Positions 56,591 to 64,000 of a stretch of DNA of 64,000 nt are shown piece after piece (position 1 is the stretch's first letter; each line of letters begins with the position of its first letter). The stretch comes from Aradus depressus (Eukaryota > Arthropoda > Insecta > Hemiptera > Aradidae), in contig OY759221.1 in the NCBI GenBank assembly GCA_963662175.1, positions 32,300,045-32,364,044 on the forward strand, given 5' to 3'. The position numbers and the translations under genes are program-made. The notes beneath the pieces were generated by a model that worked only from the letters and a program-made list of their open reading frames with translations, searched no databases and was not told the origin of the DNA.

Positions 56591-57050
56591 TTTACTTTCT
56601 TATATCTGTAGTATAAGGACGTATTTATAAGTTTAGGGGGAGTTATATAATCCAAATTTAATGTTTTCCGGTTTTCAGATTCCAAAAATGAACAAAAAGA
56701 AGGGGTGCTTAACACAAAAACTCTAATAACTGCCTCCTTTACCTACCATCCAAGGACCTCTCCTTGCTAGACTCGACGCTACCACTGGAGAGTGTCCAAC
56801 ACTTCTCACCATATTTTCCGTCGCTGCCGCTAATCCTATTCTGGAAACGATAATAGCCATAGCAGCCGATGCGTTAAAAAAACAAAAAAACTGCCGATAC
56901 CTACCATGAATGTAACACGAAATTGTATAGATGTGACCTATAAGGAAAAATAGAAGAGAAAATCGTTAAATGGGGGACTTTATCGGAATGAATGAACCAG
57001 CACCACTCGTATTGGGGTTTAAAAGAATGATCTTCTCGTATACGAGTATG
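56591..57050 (+). repeat. Family C fragments with an unassigned insert
   Basis: 'agggggagttatataatcca', 'taacacaaaaactctaataa' and 'tgaatgtaacacgaaattgt' are family C words. The GC-richer 56740-56870 between them ('ggacctctccttgctagact') is not family C and I do not recognise it. Confidence 0.45.
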
Positions 57051-57245
57051 ATATACAAATTTGTTTTTGAGTTGAGTACGCTCTCTTGATTATGTACCAC
57101 AAGTACATCATTATATCTTTTGAATATTCATTTAATTCCTTTTCACCTGTGAAAAACGTCATATTTGAATCACTACCAATGTACTTCCCCAGAGCGAATT
57201 AATCGTTAATTAAAAGTTTTCGTTCTCCCTCGTAAACCAATTTAC

Positions 57246-57887
57246 CGAGGGCGCCGATAGCTCGGAGGTAGCCTGCTTGCTTTCAGAGTTTTTTTATCAA
57301 GGGGAAAAAACCTTGAGTATGCCGTCCTTCGGATGGGACGTTAAGCGATGGTTTCGAGTCTGTACGAGTCCTATTCCTAAGTGAATAAATCAAAGTAGGC
57401 AACATTTAGTACTCCTACTTTTTTTTTTTTTTGGTTTTAAAAGAGGGTGCGCCTTGCATTGCAGCAACATCACCCAGTTAACGTTCAGTCAAAGCTCGGG
57501 AATCAAGGGTTTACTGAGGGACTGGGATTGGCCATCGGCGGAACTATTGTGCCGATCGTCCCCAGCCCATCTTACATTGCCTGTTTCTGCTCCCGCCAGG
57601 AGCCGACGAATCGGCAGAACATCGGGTAGTCTGTTTGTCACCATCTGCCGTAGATCCAATCCCAAATACGATCTTGTCCCATGAATCAACTCTATCTTAG
57701 CTTGGTCGTACAGCGGACATTCGAGGACTACATGTTCTGCAGTCTCGATACCGCCGCACGCACAGTTCGGGGTGTTCTTCCTGTGAAAGTACTAGTACTG
57801 TAGAGTCGGGCTCATGTCCACCAAAGCGACGAAAGAGCGCTCTGGTAGTAGGCGATATGACCTGGTCATGAGTTACAATAACTAACT
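57246..57887 (+). repeat. SINE family B with 11-bp TSD, split by a LINE insertion
   Basis: Head 'gagggcgccgatagctcgga', 'gtccttcggatgggacgtta', then interruption at about 57418-57795, resuming at 'ctgtagagtcgggctcatgt' to the tail 'acaataactaactaac'. AACCAATTTAC is repeated at 57235-57245 and 57888-57898. The SINE therefore entered family C, and the LINE entered the SINE. Confidence 0.88.
57418..57795 (-). mobile_element. 5'-truncated non-LTR retrotransposon 3' end (same family as 2.4 and 16.3 kb)
   Basis: Minus-strand translation from about 57790 gives 'CACGGIETAEHVVLECPLYD', the CxC...H....C motif near the C-terminus of many LINE ORF2 proteins. 'QAKIELIHGTRSYLG' and 'LPIRRLLAG' follow, as in the other copies. 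A 12-nt A tail (T run on the plus strand, about 57419-57430) marks the 3' end. Flanking 'agtactccta'/'agtactagta' is a probable imperfect TSD. The frame is open to its end, so this copy is younger than those at 2.4 and 16.3 kb. Confidence 0.75.
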
Positions 57888-58205
57888 AACCAATTTACTG
57901 ATTTGATTGAAAATCAATATGAGTTACTCTTCATTCTAAATTTTGTTAAGTTATTAGAGTTTTTGAATTCGGTCCTCCCCCACCCCCTTAACTCCAATAA
58001 CCGATGTAATGAATGTATCCACATGAAATTTCATATTCGAAGTCAAAACTCATCTAGGACATAACCTGTCAAGTTTCAGCGACATCGACCGAAGAGAAAG
58101 GCGAGCTCAGGGGAGGGGGCTCAATTCAAAAACCCTAATTACTACCGATGTAATGAATTTATCTACACAAAATGTAGAGTGAGGATTTAAGACTTTTTTT
58201 CACAT

Positions 58206-58575
58206 GTTGTCAAATATGATGTAGTCTGACGTCTCACAGAGTTTTATTTGTCTGCTAGCCGGCTTTCGAGGTTGCCCTCATCATCAGGCAGTCAGATAAA
58301 ATATTTTTTTTTTTGAAATTTGAATGAAAATAAAAATATTTTAGTAAATCAAATTTGAAAATGTTTTAAATAAAAATAAGTAAATAAAAGCATCTAAAAA
58401 CAAGATAAGTTATTCCTGTCCCCATACATGAAATTTTAAATTGTTAAAGTTTTTAGATGGTTTTATTTATTTATTTTATCTGCTGCCTGATGATGAGGTC
58501 AACCTCGAAAGCCAACTAGCTAATACAAATAACAATCTGTGAGGTCAGACTACATCTTATTTGATAACCTGTGAA
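58206..58575. mobile_element. Foldback element with best-preserved hammerhead-like core
   Basis: Arms at about 58215-58310 and 58470-58565 are inverted copies ('tagtctgacgtctcacagag' pairs with 'ctgtgaggtcagactac'). The plus-strand core is CTGATGA (58487-58493), then T, then hairpin GAGG-TCAA-CCTC, then GAAA (58507-58510). The minus-strand arm has the same core with loop GCAA. It sits within family C. Confidence 0.78.
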
Positions 58576-58822
58576 ATAATCAGCCATCTTCATATTGAAG
58601 ATTTAAAATGTATGTCAACTATTGACTATTAGCGCAAAAGGTACACTGGTTTTGGAGGAAGTGCGAAAATGTAATTGATTAATTCGTTCTGGGGAAGTAC
58701 ATTGTCCCTGAGTGAGACAGGTACTGATTTTCAATCAAATTGAAAACTTGGGTTCAGTGGAAGTGCGAAAATTTAGTTGATTAATACGCGCTGGGGAAGT
58801 ACATTGGCAGTGTTTTTTTATG

Positions 58823-59183
58823 AAATTCCAGAGTATTACAGAGAGACAATACGAGTACTAAGCCTCCTCCTTTTTCTCTTCTTAGGTCTGATATTATTGC
58901 CTCTTTTGCGGAAGGCAGTGCTCAAGAAGTCAATATCCACGAGACATGTGAGCTTTGTGACGTGGGCAAAGGAGCTTTGAATCCTACCTACACAGCTCTG
59001 TTCATTCTTCCGTATGTAGATGATATCGCTATTCCAGGCAAATCATGGAGGCACACACAATTTATATGTGATCACTATGATGTCATTCTGACGATACATA
59101 TCTTTCTAGATCATCTGCTATTAGATTTAGGTTACATGGCTTCGAGAGAGGATTTTAAATTTCCACTGTTATATTATGTATAG
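58823..59183 (+). other. Unidentified open stretch with a splice-acceptor-like start
   Basis: A stop-free frame of about 120 codons ends at a TAG at 59181-59183. A polypyrimidine run 'ctcctcctttttctcttctt' followed by AG (near 58884) resembles a 3' splice site. Downstream residues include 'SDIIASFAEGSAQE', 'CELCDVGKGALNPTY' and 'FILPYVDDIAIPGKSW'. I recognise no family. It lies between two family C copies and could be a host exon, a transposon remnant or chance. Confidence 0.25.
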
Positions 59184-59184
59184 G

Positions 59185-60560
59185 GGAAGTTAGTTATATA
59201 ACACAGGTCTGCAAAATTCCAGTCATCAAAAACGTTTTTCAAAATGTCTTCTGTCTGTACATATTCTTGGGGTGCTGAATCTTAAACAAATCTCAGTTTT
59301 TTTTATCACATCAGATTTTTTCACAATTCTCTCTTCTACTCTAAACCTGTTTTTTGATTCCGCTAAGCGATCAGGTTTCATAAAATTGAATAAAAATCCT
59401 ATTATAATCGGTCAGAAATTCGATGCTGATTTTTCACAAGAAATACGTATTTTCCGACCACTTGATTCCAAAAATGAAAAAAAAAATGTATATTTGGGTT
59501 TATGAACCCGATATAATGAATGTATCGACACGAAATTGTATATGTATTTAGAACGCCAGGACGAGACCTTAACACAAAAACTGTATTAACTGTTGATAAA
59601 TGTACCGATACAAAATGTAATATGTAAACTCAAAATTCTGTAAGGTCGAAACCTATTGATCCTCCCCGGAATCGGTCGAAGGGGTGAGTAGGTTACGAGG
59701 AGGGGTGCTCGACTCAAAGACCTTAATAACTGCCGATGTAATGAATGTATCGACACAAAATTTGTAAATTCAAAACCCTGTAAGGACGACACTTACTAAT
59801 ATTTAGCGGAATCGGTCGAAGGGAAGAGGTGGATCGGAGATAGGTCTCAACTCATCATAAACATCATAGGCGCTAACAGCCCGTCAAGAGCCTAGGCCTC
59901 CTCCAGGAAATGTCCCCATGCAGCTCTGTCCTGGGCCAGTCTCCACCAGCCCACCGCACCAAACCGTCTTGCATCTCTGTTCACTCTTCTCCTACCCTCC
60001 GGTGTCACATTAACGAGTTTCCTTGGTATAAGGTCCTCGTCCATCCGTCTTACATGTCCAGCCCAATGGAGTCTGGCAACTCTAATCCAGTGCGACAATT
60101 TTGGCTCTGTGTAGATTACGTACAACTCCTGGTTGTATCGGATGCGCCAGACGCTCTTCTCCTGGGTGGGACCGAAGATCCTGTAGACTATTCTCCTCTC
60201 GAAGATGTCAAGACGTCTATCTTCCGCCACGGTGAGGGTCCACGTCTCCGACCCATATGTCAGCACCGGTCTCAACTCAAAACCCTTATAAAATCAGTCA
60301 AAACCCCATGAGGACAGTACCTGTTAAATTTCAGCAAAATCGACTGAAGAGAAGAGGGTTTAGGGGAAGGGGTGATTCAAAAACCATAATTGCCGATGAA
60401 TTGAATTTATGAGGATTTAAGAGCCCCTAATAAACTATTGATTTTAATCAGTCGACCGTTTGCGCTAATAATTATTAGCGCAAACTGTCGACTGGTATTA
60501 GTGGGGGAGCGAAGAGTTAATTTATTAATTCGTTCTGGGGTAGTACATCGCTGGTGATAT
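59185..60560 (+). repeat. Family C repeat, sense, split by an RTE fragment
   Basis: Sense landmarks recur several times ('gaaattcgatgctgattttt', 'tgaatgtatcgacacgaaat', 'ataactgccgatgtaatgaa', 'ggaatcggtcgaagggaa'). They run up to the RTE fragment and continue after it ('caaaaccccatgaggacagt', 'gcgcaaactgtcgactggta', 'ggggtagtacatcgctggtg'). Confidence 0.72.
59855..60267 (-). pseudogene. RTE-clade retrotransposon, C-terminal end of ORF2, with TSD
   Basis: The minus-strand frame (127 codons including flank) reads 'VLTYGSETWTLTVAEDRRLD', 'FERRIVYRIFGP', 'VWRIRYNQELY', 'IRVARLHWAGHVRRMDED' and 'GRRRVNRDARRF', ending 'DRAAWGHFLEEA'. This is the canonical C-terminal region of RTE-type ORF2 ('LTYGSETW', 'RLRWAGHVxRM', 'DRxxWRxxVxEA'). 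RT and endonuclease are missing by 5' truncation. GGTCTCAACTCA is repeated at 59843-59854 and 60268-60279, a 12-bp TSD. The frame is still open. Confidence 0.88.
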
Positions 60561-61300
60561 CGGATTGAAATTGATGGCCCATATGGAAGTATATCCGTTT
60601 CCTGTGTGTGACAACCAGAATCCTCTTTAAACTTTAACGTGATTTCCGTTTGGTGAGCGAGTTGCCGAGGTAGGTACTGTTTCCTGAGACCAAGTTTATT
60701 CAAATAGAGAGGCAGGAGAGGTTCAAGTCAACTTTTCACCTTGTACAAGATAGGACGGTGGTGGGTGCTAAGTCAAGTTTACCATTGTTACTAATTCAGT
60801 GACTATTTCCCGGTGTGAGTGTCCCGGGTGAGTGCACCCTCTCCCTCTAAACTTTCTCACCACCTAATTGGAGCTAAACTTTGTCCACCCTCTTTCACAG
60901 CTTCTACAGAGTCTTAACAAAGCGACACCGGCGAGACAGATTCAAACCTTGATCAAATTCAAAGGACAACAATTTTTGAAGTGTAACTTCATTACTTACA
61001 ATTAGTTATAGCAGGACGTTCTGAGATAGATGCAGCGTTTTCCCCCTCCAAAATGTAACATTCTTGACGCCCACTGAGCAGACTGCGCATACTTGTGTCC
61101 ACATTTCACTTGTGATGCTTTAATACAACATGCGTATTTCTTATCCGTTTGTGTTTGAATGAATGCAGTTTTTTAAAACTTTGCAACGCTTTAATTTTAC
61201 TTATTGCGCATCGTATAAGTGTACTTATAATGATAAATGTACACAATACAATTTTTTTTTTAAAAGTGAAAATGGAAATAAAAAATTGATTTTATTTTCA
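60561..61300. other. Unassigned sequence
   Basis: No gene recognised. A 98-codon minus-strand open frame (60407-60703) overlaps family C and is not a gene. Confidence 0.35.
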
Positions 61301-61301
61301 T

Positions 61302-61398
61302 TTTTTTTTTTATATATTTTTTTTTTGGCCTTATGTACGATGCATATTAGCCATGACTCTTATTAATGGCGTTTTACCTAATTATTTACGACATCCAA
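61302..61398 (-). repeat. SINE family A, 3' tail only
   Basis: 'ttttttggccttatgtacga', 'tgcatattagccatgact' and 'aattatttacgacatcca' are the antisense SINE-A tail. It is 5'-truncated. Confidence 0.8.
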
Positions 61399-61820
61399 TT
61401 CCGAAAACAATTTTTACAATCGGATTTACTTTTAGATAATAAATAAACACAATCGAGGGCTGATTCGATTAGGGAATTAACCAAAGATTGATTAACGATG
61501 CAATAGGAAGGAGAAGAGATGAGGCTTATGGTCGAAAAAAACAAACTTGTACAATTTCTAACGTAACCTTAACTGTAAATAAAAATTGTTAACAACATAT
61601 TATATGATTAAAACAATTTAATTAATTAAATGATTTTCTAACCTGTACCAATGTTAATAAATGAGTTAAAATAACAATATAGTCTATTAGCACAAAGAGA
61701 AACTGAAAGTAGAAGAGTTAGGTATGGAAGTTACACTTCAAACTTGTGTACTAACTGTACCCAATGTGTCCAACACTTTTAAATTTTCTTACCCCACTTT
61801 ACAAATTTTATAATTCAGCA
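61399..61820. other. Unassigned AT-rich DNA
   Basis: No feature recognised. Confidence 0.35.
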
Positions 61821-61826
61821 CATAGG

Positions 61827-62040
61827 GGGCCATGGTGGCCGTGCGGGCTAGAGCGTAGGGCTTTGGTCGCATGGTCTCACCATGGTTTGCGGGTTCGAAT
61901 CCCGTCCGGGAGTGAGTTTTATTTCGTAGATAGAACTCCCTCCCGGGGCCATGGATGTCTTTAATAATTATATATAACACATTGACATGGCTAATATGCA
62001 CCGTACATAAAGCCAAAAAAAAAAAAAAAAAAAAAAAAAA
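61827..62040 (+). repeat. SINE family A, full-length with ~27-nt A tail and TSD
   Basis: Head 'gggccatggtggccgtgcgg', B box 'gggttcgaatcccg', body 'cggggccatggatgtc', 'aatatgcaccgtacataaag', A tail at 62015-62040. 'tcagcacata' before and 'ttagcacata' after form an imperfect 10-bp TSD. Confidence 0.9.
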
Positions 62041-62109
62041 TTTAGCACATATGATGCTTAGTTGGAAATAGAAAGTGTGTGAAACCCGAGTTTGAGTTAT
62101 GAACGGAAT

Positions 62110-62192
62110 CTGAGTGTAGTTGATTTCGGGTTTCGAGCCCGCGATCTTGAGCTCAGTAGGCTAGTAGACCTCTGAGCTACTGGACATTCTTA
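62110..62192 (-). repeat. SINE family B, tRNA-like head only
   Basis: Minus strand: 'gtagctcagaggtctactag' followed by 'cctactgagctcaagatcgc' and 'gggctcgaaaccc'. The body is absent. Confidence 0.75.
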
Positions 62193-62199
62193 TACCAAA

Positions 62200-62660
62200 C
62201 ATTACTCTCTCAGATATACGGAGTATAGGGGTAGTTACGTAATCAGCAGCCTGAAATTTGATGCGGAGTTTTCAACGAAATTTCATGTTTCCGACCTCTA
62301 GATTCCAGAAATTAAAATAAAAAAGTTCGGTCTGCCTGTAAGTGTGTGTGTCTGTAAACACGATAACTCCTGATAGAGTGAATATATCGACACGAAAATT
62401 TATACATGTTTCCAGAACCCTCTAACGACGACATATTGATTTTAGGTTAAATCGACGAGAGGGAAGTGGAGATTAGGGGAGGGGTTAACACATTAACGTT
62501 AATAACTGCCGATAAAATGAATGTATCAACACGAAATTTTATAGGAAATTTTAAAATCCCATAAGGACGACACGTATAAATTTTCAAGGAAATCGGCCGA
62601 ATGGAAGGGGTTCAAGAGGAGGGGTCTTTACTCAAAAGATGTTTTCGCCAGAGATCTTGT
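62200..62660 (+). repeat. Family C repeat, sense copy
   Basis: 'ggagtataggggtagttacg', 'gtaaacacgataactcctga', 'aatatatcgacacgaaaatt', 'ataactgccgataaaatgaa' and 'atcggccgaatggaaggggt'. Confidence 0.7.
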
Positions 62661-62817
62661 GGAAGTTCATTGTAAATACTACTGAATAAAACACTTCGAA
62701 CAAGTCAAAAAATTTCACTATATTTATATAAAAGACACAATATAGCTGGTTAGAGCATTGTCAAGTGTACAGGATGCAGACTTATGACTGGTGGTAATAT
62801 TTTGAAAAAAGTCAAGA

Positions 62818-62905
62818 TAGAGGGTGGGAGGGGGGGGGTGACCTGGAGGGGTAAGAGGGGAAGAGTGAGGGAGGGGGGGAAACAGGGGGGGGGGGGGGGG
62901 GGGGA
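62818..62905 (+). repeat. G-rich tract with G-quadruplex potential
   Basis: Successive runs of 5-9 G separated by short spacers end in an uninterrupted G run of about 20 (62886-62904). Confidence 0.85.
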
Positions 62906-62944
62906 ACTACCATACTATATCACAATTTAATCAGAAAAATAATT

Positions 62945-63050
62945 AAATAATATATCTCAATATTAACCTATTATCTATATTAACTATATCTCAATATTAA
63001 CCTATTAACTAAGTCTCAATAATAACCTATTAACTATATCACAATTAAAA
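62945..63050 (+). repeat. Degenerate tandem repeat 'ctcaatattaacctatta'
   Basis: 'atctcaatattaacctatta' occurs twice. A third, altered copy ('gtctcaataataacctatta') is followed by a partial fourth. Confidence 0.75.
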
Positions 63051-63174
63051 ACTAAAAAACAGATCACCGTAAGTTGAAATAAAAACATATTGCACCCCTG
63101 TAACATTAAATAATTAATTGTGAACAGAGCATAATAATAGTTAGCCAAGTCTATCTTGAAAGTTTCAAATTGAG

Positions 63175-63375
63175 GAGGGGGGAATGATTTAAATCATTTT
63201 TACTCAAAAAGTCTAATTACTGCCGATATAATGAATTTATCGACACGAAACAGTATGATTTAGAAGTCTCTATGTAAATCAACTATTGATTATTAGCGCA
63301 GTGGTTTTGATGGAGCTAAGTTAATTTATTAATTCGTTGCGTGGAAGTTCAATGTCGGTGATTCACCGACTACTC
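63175..63375 (+). repeat. Family C repeat, 3' half
   Basis: 'gtctaattactgccgatata', 'atttatcgacacgaaacagt' and 'caactattgattattagcgc' lead to the end 'gtcggtgattcaccgactac'. Confidence 0.68.
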
Positions 63376-64000
63376 TGTTATTGAGGAACATATCACCGCT
63401 CACTGTTCCTAGTATCCTTTGACTCTCCTATAACATCTCAAAGAACCCTAGGATATACATATTCCTGTGTACATTTCAATTATAGACAGAATAAAACATT
63501 ATCTAAGTGACATGTGATACAATCGAGAAGACTGAACAGTGACGTGAATAATACAGTATGGGATTTTTTTTTCAGACTATTGACTCAATGTGTCTAAAAT
63601 AAGAAATCGATTTATACGTCTACTTATGATTTAGTAAAACTGCTAAAAATAATTTTATTTGAGTGGATTTGATGTTTTAATAATAAATGTTAAGTGTTAT
63701 GGAACGAAGAGCCATGACGTTCTCTGCACAATGAGGTAGATATGAACTAATGTTCTGTGTTTTCTCAATTACATTTAGAATTGTTAACTTTTCCAACTGC
63801 GTAGGTGGCCACAAAGATTGACAGTGTAGTTGAATGAAAGTAACGTTGTTCTTTGTAAAAACATTAATATATAGGTCAATTACTTACAAGATTTTAGCGT
63901 TGGCTAGGCATTAAAGAACAGTACAATATTACTTACGTATTGTATAACGCAGTATTGTAAACGCGCAAAAAATGCGAGATTGAGTTTTCAAGTGATTCTC
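63376..64000. other. Unassigned AT-rich DNA to the window end
   Basis: No gene, RNA or recognised repeat was seen. Confidence 0.35.

Larger units (their letters stand above)
57165..58205 (+). repeat. Family C repeat carrying nested SINE-B and LINE insertions
   Basis: An antisense family C end (57173-57234, 'gtacttccccagagcgaatt') meets SINE-B at 57246. After the SINE, sense family C continues (57899-58205: 'ataaccgatgtaatgaatgt', 'aactcatctaggacataacc', 'aaccctaattactaccgatg'). It resumes again at 58595-58720 after the foldback. Confidence 0.65.

Noticed and set aside
57454..57684. Plus-strand open frames at 57.4-57.7 kb
   Set aside because: They are shadows of the minus-strand LINE C-terminal frame with the CxC...H....C motif.
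59910..60311. 133-codon plus-strand open frame
   Set aside because: It is the antisense shadow of the RTE ORF2 C-terminus on the minus strand, which has a clear family match.

Overview
The window is nuclear DNA from a eukaryote, most likely an arthropod and probably an insect. It is AT-rich, has no operons or long ORFs, and is filled with tRNA-derived SINEs, decayed non-LTR retrotransposons (RTE-like, Jockey-like, and an RNase H-bearing family), hAT-like and Harbinger-like DNA transposons, foldback elements and tandem arrays. I cannot name the species. I see no intact host protein-coding gene. The coding-like stretches are transposon remnants, plus a possible first exon of a pipsqueak-type HTH protein on the minus strand (20245-20328) and one unidentified open stretch (58823-59183).

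Layout. 1-5.4 kb: SINE-B fragments, one dispersed 'family C' repeat, and a decayed LINE with an RNase H remnant (2395-3490, minus). 5.4-9.5 kb: a local duplication whose first copy carries an hAT-like MITE while the second is a near-empty site. It also holds a second member of that MITE nested in a Penelope-like/foldback fragment, and a second hAT-type element with G/C-tract ends. 9.7-15.7 kb: family C copies, one of which has grown an exact 144-bp x 6 array. 16.3-20.9 kb: a LINE 3' end with a poly(A) tail, a piggyBac-like remnant, a foldback, three SINEs and the psq-like exon. 20.9-29.6 kb: AT-rich DNA, a long-TIR MITE, a complete SINE-B and a Jockey-like 3' end. 29.65-43.1 kb: a ~13 kb complex satellite with higher-order repeats (908 and 1361 bp), followed by a 30-bp minisatellite to 43.4 kb. 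43.5-64 kb: more SINEs, a LINE 3' end inside ~120-bp target-site duplications, the third hAT-like MITE, perfect foldbacks, a Harbinger-like element with 3-bp TSDs, an RTE fragment inside a TIR element, and nested insertions at 57-60 kb.

The main result is the origin of the 13-kb satellite. Its ~135-bp module aligns with the middle of the antisense strand of the local SINE-B family, so it looks like a retroposon fragment turned into a higher-order satellite. The repeated short ORFs in it are by-products of that sequence, not evidence of a gene family. The second result is a group of foldback elements that share a hammerhead-ribozyme-like core (CTGANGA, short hairpin, GAAA), as in Penelope-like retroelements. 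Several insertions can be dated relative to each other from nesting and exact target-site duplications.
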